Of a stretch of DNA of 64,000 nucleotides, positions 1-11,629 are shown piece by piece (the stretch's first letter is position 1; each line of letters opens with the position of its first letter). The stretch is taken from assembly GCF_036711975.1 (NCBI RefSeq), contig NC_091972.1:5771001-5835000 (forward strand). The letters are read 5' to 3'. The DNA comes from Onthophagus taurus. Taxonomy: Eukaryota; Arthropoda; Insecta; Coleoptera; Scarabaeidae. The notes beneath the pieces are model-generated. The model was given only the letters and a program-made list of their open reading frames with translations. It did not search any database and was not told the DNA's origin. The translations under genes were made by a program, and so were the position numbers.

Positions 1-3000
1 GGGTAAATTTTCGCAAAAATCCTAAAATTTGTAAAAAGATTATGCTGCTTAAAGGGCTCACTAACGTTATAGAAACATTTATTTGAAAGGTAATAAAAGT
101 TGCGTTACGTATTAAGTGATCACTATCAAGCTGGATGCATCATTTAAGTATTACTTGCAAAATACACATCAAAATTGTTGGATAAGCCTTCTAATTGCGT
201 GGTAGTTTTATAGAAATGGTGACACATGGTTTTTGGCTTCCAAACTACAAAAAAACGAATCGATTTTCGATGTACATTACATACCAGGTTAAAATTTCAA
301 AAATTGGACAACACTTCAAAAAAAAGTCGCTAGACATTGGTATTAAAGTACAAATTCTTAGGCGAATTAATACGATGGTTATAAAGCATATAAATAGTGT
401 TTTAAGCATTTTCTGGAAATCGTTGAAAACTTATCCCAGAAATGGAGATAAACCGTCAAAAAGTTCTGAAAATTAAACAAAGCAGACAAAATTAAGCCAC
501 CTATTGTGGCTACTTAAAAATGTACTCATGAAATACTTAATTTAAATGGATTAATTAATAAGTAAATCATTTCCTAGATTATGAGGAATTCTAAAACAGA
601 GTAACTTTCGAATTGTTTCAAATGTTACGTTACCATAATGCTGATATATTTTCGATACATTCCTATGGAGAATTTGTTTGAAACATTTTATTGAAACCGG
701 ATTATCTTCTAAAATAAAATCGTTATACTTTTTACGTTACCACAAAGCGAATTGGTTTTTTTGTTGCAACTCCCAACGAATCACGAATTTTTTCGCCTCG
801 ATGCCGATTTAGAAATTTTATAGAAAATAAGTCTGAAAAATAGCGTTGGTTTGTAACTTGAAGTACATACGATTTGTTCAGGAACGAAGGTATGCTTCAA
901 ACATCTTGATCAACAACGAAATTGGATTTGTAGCTCGATTTATCAAAAACATCTAAAATGTAATTATATTGTTGGTATTTTCCGGGTACCATTAATCTGA
1001 TAAATTTCTTGAATCTTCTTAAGATGTTAGTTTTTTTCTTATTTTGATGATTTTTCAAAGTTTTTGCGAAACAAATATCCGACTGAAAAAGTAGTATTTG
1101 GATTGCAACATAATGCGAAATACATACGATTTAATAAGAATCAAATTTAACTTATTACAAAGTGAAGATGAATTTGAGTCCGACTGAAAAAAATAAAGTT
1201 GGGTTTGCAACTAATGCAAAATATAAACGATGTATTTGTAAAAAGAAGAATGTTGAAGAAGGAAAATTTGTTCTAAATAAATTAATTCAATTTAATTGAA
1301 GCCAACATTTCTTGTTTTCAGGAAAATTAAGTTTCTTTCTTCTAAAACGAAATTAATTTGTCGTTAACATTCTACATTACCATAATCAATTTAATTATTT
1401 AAGTATCTTGTTTGGACTCCCATCAAAGTTAATTTTCTTGTGTTCACGCAGTAATTAATGAAATGAAGACAAAGATGTGCACCATATTTAACGAAATGTA
1501 TCTTCTAAAATAAAATTAATTTGTTGTTACGCATTCTACATTACCGCAAAGGGCGTAAGATGAATTTTGATTTTCATTTTCTTGATGATTTCGAAATTTA
1601 TATGAAACGAAATTCGACCACAAAGATAGAATTATTCAGGAACAAAGAAAAGTCTGAAGTAAATCTTGGAGGATCAAAAATTATTAATTTGTGTTAATCC
1701 TTATTTGCTTTTATGGAAAATAGCTATTTTCTCTGCAATGTAATTAATTTGTATTCTACATTACCGCAAAACAAACATATATTTAAAAGGTAATAAAATT
1801 TGCGTTACGTATTAAGTAATCACTATCAAAAGCTGGATGCATCATTTAAGTATTACTTGCAAAATACACATCAAAATTGTTGGATAAGCCTTCTAATTGC
1901 GTGGTAGTTTTATATAAATGGTGAAACATCTTTTTTGGCTTCCAAACTACAAAAAAAACGAATCGATTTTCGATGTATGTTACATACCAGGTTAAAATTT
2001 CAAAAATTGGACAACACTTTTAAAGAAAAAAGTCACTAGATATTGGTATTAATGTACAAATAGGCGAATTAATACGATGGTTATAAAGCATATAGTGTTA
2101 TAGTATTTTAAGCATATTTTCTGGAAGTTGTTGAAAACTTATCTCCAAAATGGAGATAAACCGTCAAAAAGTTCTAAAAATTAAACAAAGCAAACAAAAT
2201 TAAGCCACCTATTGTGGCCACTTAAAAATGTACTCAAGAATTACTTTAAGGAATTAATTAATAAGTTAATCATTTCCTAGACTGTGAGGATTTCTAAAAC
2301 AGAATAACTTTCGAATTGTCTTAAATGTAACATTACCATAATGCTGAAACATTTTCGATGCATTCCTATGGAGAATTTGAATACATTTTTGTATAGCTTG
2401 GATTTGTTTGAAGCATTTTATCGAAACCGGATTATCTTCTAAAATAAAATTAATCTGTCGTTATACTTTTTACGTTACCACAAAGCGAATTGATTTCTTT
2501 GTTGCAACTCCCAACGAATCACGAATTTCTGCGCCTCGATGCCGATTTAGAAATTTTATGGGAAATCAGTCTGAAAAATAGCGTTGGTTTGTAACTTGAA
2601 GTACATACGATTTGTTCAGGAACGAGGTATGCTTCAAACATCTTCATCAAGGACGAAATTCGCCAATTGGGTTTTATGGTAAAATGTTAATCGTTTTAGT
2701 CCAAAACGTGTTATCAAAAACATCTTCTAAAATCTATAATTATATTGAATTTCTTGAATCTTCTGAGAAAGTTTTGAACATTATAGTTCTTCTCATTTTG
2801 ATGATTTTCAAAATTTTTGGGAATAAATATCCGACTGAAAAAGTAGTATTTGGATTGCAAAATAATGCATACATACGATTTAACAAGAACCGAATTTAAC
2901 CGCTACTATTACAAAGTGAAGATAAATTTGAGTCAGACTGCAAAAAAATAACGATGTATTTGCAAAAAGAAGAATGTTAAAGAAGGAAAATTTGTTCTAA

Positions 3001-5800
3001 ATAAATGATTTCAATTTTTAAGTTAATTCAAACCAACATTTCTTGTTTTCAGGGAAATTAAACTTCTTTCTTCTAAAACGAAATTAATTTGTTGTTAACA
3101 TTCTACATTACCATAATCAATTTAATAAGTAGTGCTTCAACTCCCATCAAAGTTGATTTTCTTGTGTTCACTCATATTTAGCGAAATGTATCTTCTAAAA
3201 TAAAATTTATTTGTTGTTACGCATTCTACATTACCGCAAAGGGCGTAAGATGACTTTTGATTTTCTTGATTTCGAAGTTTATATGAAACGAAATTCGACC
3301 GCAAAGATAGAACTTATTCAGGAACAAAGAAAAATTTGAAGTAAATCTTGGAGGATCATAAATTAATTTGTATTAATCCTTGTTTGCTTTTATGGAAAAC
3401 AATTTTCTCTGCAATGCAATTAATTTGTATTCATTCTACATTACCGCAAAACAAGTATGATTTCTAATCATCTTCATTTTCTTCTTGGTGTCGTGTTGGC
3501 ACATTGACATTTTAAACGAAAAGAATCACTAAAAAATAGCGTTGGGTTGCAACTAACACAAAGTACGCACCATTATTGACGAGGAATGGTAGACAAGATT
3601 TCATTCTTCGCTTTGAATAAGACGAAAACGCGAGATATTTAACTTAACTTGCTGTTGCGCATTCTTCATTAATGCAAGGAGGCAGTTTTAGATCAGTAAG
3701 AAAGTTTTGAATTTTGTGTAACATGGTGAATTCTAAAACGCAAAAACCTACCCTCCTGAAAATTGTCTGCATCTTTCTTGGATAAAATAAATCTTCTTAA
3801 TCCTTATGATAGTGGATGTTGAAGCGGTAATGCAATGGTTATTATAATAACTTGTTTTGAGTGGATATACAAAATAAATGTTGCAAACTAAAACAAACTT
3901 TTTTCTAGCACCAAAAAAAAACTATTTGTAATTCAAAAATCCTTTATGAAGTCTCTTTCTTATCCAAAACTGGGTCATGATTTTTGTGATACGCAACATT
4001 TTCTTCTAAACCTTTTAATTGTATTGGCAAAAAAATACTTTTGGTGTTGATCTTTACTCTCTAAAAAAACAAAATTGTGTTGTAACATACCCGGGATTCC
4101 ACACAGTCCCTTCTTGATATTTCATTGAATTAAAAAAAAATTAGCTTAATTCTGTAAACATTTAAAACTTCTTTGTGGGGATAAATGAGATGTGGATTAA
4201 AATTTGTTGCAAAATACAATGGGAATTGATTTAAGGGCCCATCCTTTTCTCAAAAGTTGTAACAACAAAATTCTACAATACAAAAAGTAAATCACCTACA
4301 TCTTTTGAAGATGTTTTCACCAAAACTTAGTATAATTTATGTGTGATCATTTATATGTTGACAAAGATTTCCATATAACACATTGATAGATATCTAAACA
4401 GTTTGTGACAATTTTTTTTACTTCCCCCATATTCTTTCTGGGCACAAATACTACAACTCAAAACCAAATATAACCTACTGTAATTACATACGGTTTTGTA
4501 TTAATATCCTCCTCATGCAAACCCTTTTTTTAATGTTGACATTTATGGCGATACTTTATGACTGAAAAATACAAAATTGTTTTTGCAACAAACCAGCATC
4601 TACATACAGTTATTTTTCCTTCTGGAAATTTGAACTTGGAGACATTTGAGTGCATAATTCGTGCTGTATCATATAGATGGCGTTAATACAAAGTGTTAAA
4701 AAACCGAACGCGTTTTTCGTAATATTTCGAACTTCTTCGTAAGATGACGTTGATTAGAGATGAGATAACAAACGTAGTTTTCATTGTTGAGACTAAAAAA
4801 ATGTTATTGGACATGCAAAATGGTAAATTATTTAATTATCCACAAGGATCAGTATGAAAAGAATTATTTCAAATAACACATGATATTCAGTCCATCTACC
4901 AAAAATAATTGACATAGATATTCAATAATTATCACATCACTTCATTATAAAAAAAACTTTCAATATGACATACCATGAAGTAAAATATGGTCCTTATAGA
5001 TGATTTCACCTGATGTTGGAGGTTTTTTAATCACATAAATGCTTTATACATATATATAATGAAGCATTTTATATTAAATTTAGAATTTCTTGGAGAATTA
5101 AATTATTTAAACTAAAAAAAATTGTAGCATGCAAAACATTTATCTGAATTTAAATTGTCCATTAGAAAATTGGCGAAGTATATACCAATAACTTTAAGGC
5201 ACATCTACAACTTAAAATGCAAAAAACCTACTCCATATACATACATTTCAGTTTTCAAACATTTTTAAATCTCTTGTATGCTTCTCCATCATTGATACAA
5301 ATCTTTACACTTAGATACTAAATTTTGATATGTCAAATTTGACTACATAATAACATTGGGTCGCAACATACCAGAACTATAACTTCCTTCCAAAGGTATT
5401 TTCACCATGATCTTCAAATTTTATGTTCCTTTTTATATTTAAAAATTAAGTTTGTTTATTAAATTGATAGAAAAATTAATTAAATCCAAAATTATATATT
5501 CAATTATAGATTTGAAAGTAAGTTCCATTGATTGACTTGAATCCAATTTATTGCTAATAACCGCGAATGATTTTCCAAAAAATGAGCTACAAACGAAAAC
5601 GCAAAAACCTACTCAACTCACTACATACGATTTTTTTGCCATTGAAAGAGATCCAATTTATTTCATCAGCAAACATCTCGTTTAACGTCACGTTCAATTT
5701 TTGAATGAAACTTTTATGTATGAACAAAATACTCTGCATTTTTCATCATTCTGAAATCAAAGCAGTCGAGTACAGAACTTACCTTACCTTATATTTAACT
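1..5800. repeat. Degenerate repeat field with recurring GACTGAAAAATA...TTGCAAC...TACATACGATTT module
   Basis: No gene is visible. A loose module recurs many times: a GACTGAAAAATA-like stretch, then GTTGGGTTGCAAC, then TACATACGATTT. Copies start near 832, 1080, 1178, 2568, 2830, 2930, 3527, 4070, 4558 and 5338. A second motif, TTCTACATTACCGCAAA preceded by CTTCTAAAATAAAATTAAT, recurs near 710, 1340, 1505, 1745 and in the matching places of the second big copy. The copies are sharper in the left 3.5 kb and decay to the right. This looks like an old tandem or satellite-like sequence; the class is unknown. Confidence 0.6.
82..3465 (+). repeat. 1.7-kb direct tandem duplication (two copies)
   Basis: Copy 1 is about 82-1775 and copy 2 about 1784-3465. 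Both open with an AAAGGTAATAAAA-type stretch followed by TTGCGTTACGTATTAAGT, and both close with CATTCTACATTACCGCAAAAC. Long blocks align one to one, for example the CTGGATGCATCATTTAAG block at about 131 and 1832 and the GATGCCGATTTAGAAATT block at about 800 and 2538, with scattered small indels. The two copies are clearly diverged, so the duplication is not recent. Confidence 0.85.
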
Positions 5801-6530
5801 CCCCTTGATTCTAATTGAAGATGTAATGGTGCTTACAGGATTGAACAGGAAATAATGACCTCATTTATGCCTCATGCATGACTAACACCAATGATTAATA
5901 GGAAATTTTAATTGACCAACTTAATTCGGATTACCTCTTCCAACATTTTTTTGGAATTGTGACAGCTTGGCAAAATACAAGAGGGACGAGCATTTATAAA
6001 GTAAGTTCCGTATTTCTTGGTTATAATTTTCTCTTTGGCGAACATAACTTCTTCTGGTTTTCTCAGGGCATTAATAAAAGCAAACTTCTTTCAGCGTTTC
6101 CTTTTTAGTACAATTAGAATTGGCAGATTTCTGATTTTCGCTTGGAAACAAAGTCCAGAGCTTCAACTGCCACCCTAAAGGAAAATTTTACGACTAATTT
6201 TAACATGAGGAAAGTTTTAATTTAAAAATCAATGATTGTCCAATAATTTTTTGTTGGTTGGACAATCAAAGACGGATTTTTCTTTTTTGTAACAAAAATA
6301 ATTTTAAAAAAACCTGTCCATGGTATTTTTCGTTACCAGTTTGCGAAGCTAAGCCTCAGGTTCAACGTTCCGAACACGAACGGTTGCAACGCCCTCTCGA
6401 AATTTGCCACACCTTGCTTCGCCATTTCCTCTCTCTCCTCTTCACATAAAAATTCAAACAGATTAATAAAAAGTAAAAACGAAGGGAATCGAAATAAATC
6501 ACTCAAATTAACACCAAATTGATATTATTT
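5800..6530. other. Intergenic, no gene seen; contains a short perfect hairpin
   Basis: No convincing coding sequence. The only structure is an 11-bp perfect inverted repeat, TGATTGTCCAA at 6233-6243 and TTGGACAATCA at 6258-6268, with a 14-nt loop. It could be a chance palindrome or a small element end. Confidence 0.4.
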
Positions 6531-6811
6531 GTATTTATTTATTACTATTAAATTTTTTTAAATTTCAAATATACAAGAAAAAAGAAGGATTATTTAACTT
6601 GAATCTTTAGGAAAGCCAATTTAAAAATAAAATTGGATGATACATTTACAAACCAAACAGTAGTGTCAGAGTGAGATCCGTTGGCACCCAAAGACCCCAA
6701 ACGACCAAGTCCTTCGGGATAGAGACTGCAAGAGAAAAATCCTTCATAATATCACAGTCTTACATCACAGCTTGCAGAGTTGATTTTTTTCTTAAAGAGA
6801 AAAAATAATCA

Positions 6812-7147
6812 TTATCTAACGGGAACTTTAATTTGACTCAAATCAGTTAAAAATTGGTCCAAGCTTGCCAAATCTCCGTATCTCTCCCAATTCGAAAATT
6901 TCATCTCCTCCGCATCTAACGGCCGCTCCATTTCCTTCTTCTTCTCCAGCCATTTTTGTTTTCTTAATTTTTGCTTAAAATCTAACTCGCGCTGAGCCTC
7001 GAATAACGCATTGGAAAGCACGGTTTCCATCAGAAGATCTCGGCACCTTTTCTGTCTAACCAACGTACGTTTCGTCTTGAATTTCGTAATCCACGCGATT
7101 AAATCTTCGGTATTACAGGTCTTCCTCGGCATTTGTGGATAACCCAT
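6812..7147 (-). CDS. Small single-exon gene, unknown 111-aa charged protein
   Basis: An uninterrupted 111-codon frame begins MGYPQMPRKT and ends in SQIKVPVR. It is rich in Lys, Arg and Glu, and the middle (about residues 20-80) looks helical or coiled-coil-like (LRKQKWLEKKKEMERPLDAE). It has no signal peptide and no membrane segment. Base composition is clearly less AT-rich than the flanks, which supports coding. A strong TATA box lies about 170 bp upstream and AATAAATAAA-type signals lie downstream near 6536. The product is not recognised; soluble helical proteins of this kind include cilium and sperm axoneme components, but that is a guess. A good splice acceptor at about 6731 leads into a short open frame (LYPEGLGRLG...) ending near 6594, but I could not connect it in phase. 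Confidence 0.55.
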   Translation of the reverse strand: MGYPQMPRKTCNTEDLIAWITKFKTKRTLVRQKRCRDLLMETVLSNALFEAQRELDFKQKLRKQKWLEKKKEMERPLDAEEMKFSNWERYGDLASLDQFLTDLSQIKVPVR

Positions 7148-7315
7148 AATCGAGAAAGAGGTTTTTGTTTAAGAAGTAAAACACACCTTTTAAAAAAAGT
7201 CGATGGACGACGCCCAAGTTCGACGAAATCTTCTTGAAGGGGACTTCCTCTGGAAACGACTCGTACTCACTTGAACGCTGCGCTTGGAATGACGAATGAC
7301 GCGCAGCGAACGGAG

Positions 7316-7324
7316 CCTTTTATA
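7316..7324 (-). promoter_or_regulatory. TATA box of the 111-aa gene
   Basis: TATAAAAGG on the minus strand in a locally GC-richer stretch, about 170 bp before the start codon at 7147. Initiation is expected about 30 bp downstream, near 7290. Confidence 0.6.
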
Positions 7325-7379
7325 CCTCGGTCACCTTCAGAAAGTGTATTCCTACGTCGCGTAAAAAAAGTAGTACGGG

Positions 7380-8028
7380 TAAAATGTTTAAAAAAATCGG
7401 GTAAATGTTAATGTTATGAAAAAATGGTTATTGGTTATTTGAATAAAATAGTATTTTTAATGGAATGATGGTGTATTTCTTTCTAGAAATGTTTTTGTTA
7501 ATGTTTAACGCAATTTCGTTGCTATAGATTTTTGTAGACGTCATGACCCAACGGACGACAGATGCCTTGGATGCAAAACAAAGCGTTCTAGAATGTAGTA
7601 TTTTTCTCTGGAAATTTATTATTATTAAAATGTTTTTGAGGCTTTTTGTTTAAAGGCTTTTTGAGGAGATTTTAAAAAAGTTAAATCAATTTTAAGGATC
7701 GTTTTAAATATTTTTTGAGAAATTAAAAATAGTAATTAGAAAAAATACATAGAATATATTCTACGTATGTACTTAAATATGTTATTGTTTACATTGATTA
7801 ATTAAATATAAAATGAAATTTAATTATGTTTTTAGGTTTGTTTGTAAACAACATAGAACCCAATAGTCACGAAATATGGAAACCAACAAGAAGAATCACG
7901 AGAAAATCTAATGAAATATCAACGTTAAATATTGATAATCGACACAAAAATAATGGTTTTGCAAAATATCTGGAGAAAATATTCAGTCCCACATCTTCAG
8001 CACCCCAAATTTCATCACTTCTGTGATA
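7380..8028. other. Intergenic, no feature supported
   Basis: AT-rich sequence between the small minus-strand gene and a fold-back transposon. The open frames present have no recognisable content. Confidence 0.4.
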
Positions 8029-8030
8029 TA

Positions 8031-9235
8031 CAGGTGTATCTGAATGACTGCAACAAACTTCAAGGAGTGATTCTTTAGTGAATTTTAAGGGTACTTTGAT
8101 ATATGAACCATGGGCGACTTCGGCTCCCCTAAGGAGCTACACCCCTTCAAAAATGGCGGAAAATTTTGGTTTAATTTTTTTTTCTCAAAAACCATAAACG
8201 CTAGGAGACTAAAATTTGGGGAATATGTTTAACTCATAATAGGGCACGTTTTGACCCTATTTGTACTTTCAACCTACCCCTCTAAACTACTAAACGTAAC
8301 CACCCCCTTTACATTTTTGCTAATATCTTTTTTATGCAGATGATAAATACATTAAAAAAATTTTATCTAGGTAGATGAAAGTATCATAAAACTTTTTTGT
8401 CTGTTTAAAATTTTTCCAACAACGAGTAATTTTTGAGAAAAAATATAATAAAGCAAACACTGCACGTTAAACAACGGAGTTGTCGATCAAAAGTTGGAAT
8501 GAAGTTTTAATGAAAAAATCTTAGTAGGCTTTGCAATCTTTGTCGAAAATATTTTTGACGTTTAAATGTCAGTGTTTTTCTTATTATTATTATTGTTTTT
8601 CAAATTAATTTTTAAATAAAGTTCTATCGCATTTATGCTCGTTCACTCTACGTTTCAAAATTTTAAATAAAACAATAATTGTACGAAAACCACTGACATT
8701 TAAACGTCAAAAATATTTCTGACAAAGATTGCAAAGCTTACTAAGATTTTTTCATTAAAAATTCATTCCAACTTTGGATTAACAACCATACAGCTTAACA
8801 GTTAGTGTTTGCTTAATTATTTTTTTTCTCAGAAATTATTAAATTTTCGAAGAACATCAGAGAGACAAAAAAGGTTTAGAATAGTTTTATCTATCTAACT
8901 GAAATTTTTCCAATGTATTTATCATCTTCATAAAAAAAATCTAGGCATAAATTGAACGGGGGTGGTTACGTTTAGTAGTTTAGAAGCGTAGGTTGAAAGT
9001 ACAAATAGGGTCAAAACGTGTCCTATTATGAGTTAAACATATTCCCCAAATTTCATTTTCCTAGCGTTTATGGTTTTTTAGAAAAAAAAATTAAACCAAA
9101 ATTTTCCGCCATTTTTGGAGGGGTGTAGCTCCTTAGAGGAGCCGAAGTCGCCCATGGTTCATATATCAAAGTACCCTTAAAATTCACTAAAGAATCACCC
9201 CTTAAAGTTTGTTGCAGTCATTCAGATACACCCTG
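8031..9235. mobile_element. 1.2-kb fold-back element with mariner-type ends
   Basis: Both ends read CAG(G)GTGTATCTGAATGACTG and are flanked by TA (8029-8030 and 9236-9237), the target duplication typical of Tc1/mariner elements. The left arm (about 8031-8600) and right arm (about 8665-9235) are near-perfect inverted copies of each other with a loop of about 60 bp. The whole element could form one long hairpin. It has no open frame, so it is non-autonomous. The left terminus lacks one G relative to the right. Confidence 0.9.
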
Positions 9236-9339
9236 TATAACGAAAACTATAATCCGGTATTGAACAGTAACTTCCAAAATGTCAAAATAAATGAGATTCG
9301 ATAGATTATTTAAAATCTGAAAATTAGGAAAGCCTGGAG

Positions 9340-10025
9340 TTCCTTCAGTCTGGTGTTTTTCCGCGTGTCTGGAAGCAGGCATTTAAGCTGGCGATCGTAG
9401 CAAAGTTATTAACTATAGACCTATATCATTATTTTTTCAAGTAATTTGCTCAAAATCGATATGTTTAGCAAATTACTTGAAAAACTTATATACAAAAGAT
9501 TATTTTTCATGCTCAAAAACCAAATCGATTTCAGACAACACGGTTCGCTCTGTCGAGAGTAACTTGTGAGAATATAGCAATTACATATTACGTTCTATGG
9601 ATGAATCTATCCAAGTAGACGCTATTTACACAGAGTTCAGCAAGTTCGACCGAGTTGAGCTGACTCACCGACTTGACCATAATCTGTAAATTTCAAAACT
9701 TCAACAGTTTGGTGTCGATGGCTACTTGGTCAGATGGTTAGCCTCCTATATGCGGGGAAGAACTCAAATAGTGTTAATCAAAGGACTTAAATCTAGTTCC
9801 TTTTCAGTGCCTTCGGGTGTACCGCAGGGCAGTTTTGTTTAATATTTACATTAATGATATATTTGTTGTTTTGAAAAACTCTGGATTGCAGCGTGACGTT
9901 GACGCTTTGCAACAGTACTGTGACTCGAACTTAATTACGCTCAATTTGAGCAAATGTTATACAATTTCTTTCACAAGAAAGTTGAACATAATTAAATTCA
10001 GGAATAAAAGTAAAACAACTTTTTA
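9340..10025 (+). mobile_element. LINE (Jockey-type) reverse transcriptase, 5' fragment
   Basis: Conceptual translation gives reverse-transcriptase blocks in order: SGVFPRVWKQAFKLAIV, then FEKLIYKRLF, IDFRQHGS, a region like DAIYTEFSKFDRVELTHRL, QFGVDGYLVRWLASYMRGRT, SVPSGVPQGS, LFNIYINDI and LNLSKCYTISFTRKLN. The order matches Jockey-group LINEs. Frame changes, at least one in-frame stop and loss of the catalytic YADD block show a dead copy. Its continuation lies at 10985-11235 beyond an inserted Penelope-like fragment. Confidence 0.8.
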
Positions 10026-10980
10026 AAATAGCTAATATTTCGATTGTTGGTTACAATCTTCAAGTAAGTCAAGCCAGTCAAGCAACCATATTTAAGAAGC
10101 AAAAAATATATCTTACTTGTAACTGGAAGTGGCGTAAAATCTCAACATTCGTCAACAATAAATTGATCAAAAACATGTTAAAATTTAAAAAATAATCAAA
10201 ATTGAATAATGAACACAATTAAAAACTCGAAAAATTTAAAAATAAAACGTGGAACAAGCAGATGCAAGACGCACGACCGTCAAATGTAAAAAAGGAAAAC
10301 TTGTTTTTTTGGAGTGAGAACACAAATCCCAAAAATTCATGATGTTCATACAGTGTAAAGCAAAAATTCATCAAACAATGAACATGAAATAAATAATAAG
10401 TTTAATTTAAAATGAATCTCTAAACTTCAACTTTAATTAATTTAGCACTAATTAATTAATATAAATCTAATTAACAAACTAAAAAAAACATATCATTGGA
10501 GAAAGTTAAGGTGTTATTAGGACTAAAACCTTGTAAGTTGGGTGAATTATTGTGGTTAAACCTATCTAAGGCAAACAAATAAGCATAAATGTTGCTAAGG
10601 TTTTGAGTATCTGTTTTAAAATTTACAGCATTCTGTGTATAATTGAAGTGTACCATCTCCAAGAACAGCCTATTATGATAATTACTTTCTGAATCCAAGA
10701 TTTTTACATCCCGAAAATCAAATTCATGTCCGCACTCCAAAACGTGTTGGGATAAAGCAATACTGAACTTTTTTAGTTTGCAGTCACTTGCATGTTTTGA
10801 GATTCTACTCTTCAACCACTGACTGGTCTGACCAACATACTTTCCATATCAACCCTTGCATGAAACACAATAAATCAAGTTGGATCTAAAATTGTTATCA
10901 GTCTTATCCTTAACTTTAGTAAAAAGGTTTCCTAATTTGTTATCATAACAGTCAATGATCCTTATGTTATCAAATAATTA
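10026..10980 (-). mobile_element. Penelope-like element fragment (GIY-YIG endonuclease end), inserted in a LINE
   Basis: The minus-strand translation at about 10471-10975 resembles the C-terminal GIY-YIG endonuclease region of Penelope-like retroelements: NLIYCVSC, KYVGQTSQWLKSRISKH, then LSQHVLECGHEFDFRDVKIL and NAVNFKTDTQNLSNIY. No reverse transcriptase is present, so this is a truncated, inactive copy. The part from about 10026 to 10470 is non-coding and assigned to the same insertion only because LINE sequence resumes at 10985. Confidence 0.7.
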
Positions 10981-10984
10981 ATTA

Positions 10985-11235
10985 AATTCGACTATGGTCA
11001 TGGGGGCGCATCGCTTATTAGAGATCTTTATGTGATATTTGACCAAAAACTTACAAATTGAGAAACACGTTGGCAGGATGGTTTCCAAAGCTTGGCGTAT
11101 GCTTTGCTTTATGCTTAGAACAACAGAAAATCCTATAATCAAAGCAATTAAAGTATTATATTTTACATACGTTACGTTATTTTTCATAATGATGTTTATA
11201 TATTATAATTATAAATTAAAGAACGTTCTTAAATT
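10985..11235 (+). mobile_element. LINE (Jockey-type) reverse transcriptase, 3' fragment
   Basis: The frame reads FDYGHGGASLIRDLYVIFD, then VGRMVSKAWRMLCFMLRTTE and IKAIKVLYFTYV. These are the blocks that normally follow the FTRKLN block in Jockey LINEs, so this is the same copy as 9340-10025 after interruption. One frame break is visible between the two blocks. Confidence 0.75.
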
Positions 11236-11555
11236 TTAACCTGTAAACTTGTAACACTTCGTCCTTAATTTTGTTTTACAAGTTTTTAAAACTTTAATTT
11301 TGTAAATTTGTAACTAATAATCCGATTTTCGACTTTGATATGTGATCTTTTTTAACAAAAGAAAAAGTCTCTGAAGATTGCCAAAGGCCGAAACTAAATT
11401 CTATATAAAATAAAAACAACAAAATCAAAATTTCAGTTATAATTCTTTATTTTTTAGGTTTTGAAGAAATTAAAGCCCATTTATCAAAACTTATCACATT
11501 TTAATGTTCTTTTATTATTCAACAACTCACATATAAAATATTTTAGTTAAGTACA

Positions 11556-11561
11556 AATTTA
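11556..11561 (-). terminator. Polyadenylation signal of COQ6
   Basis: AATAAA on the minus strand about 70 bp beyond the COQ6 stop codon at 11630-11632. Confidence 0.55.
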
Positions 11562-11629
11562 TTGTAATTCTAATTAAATTATCTATATAACAAATAAGAG
11601 CGATTACCACTTCCTTGAGTAATTATTTT

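Noticed and set aside
6594-6731. Possible minus-strand 3' exon (LYPEGLGRLGSLGANG) of the 111-aa gene
   Set aside because: A good acceptor is present, but no donor in the matching phase was found, and the only strong donor (near 6764) would leave an intron of about 38 bp.
7826-8026. 66-codon plus-strand frame
   Set aside because: No recognisable content and it ends at a transposon border; AT-rich chance frame.
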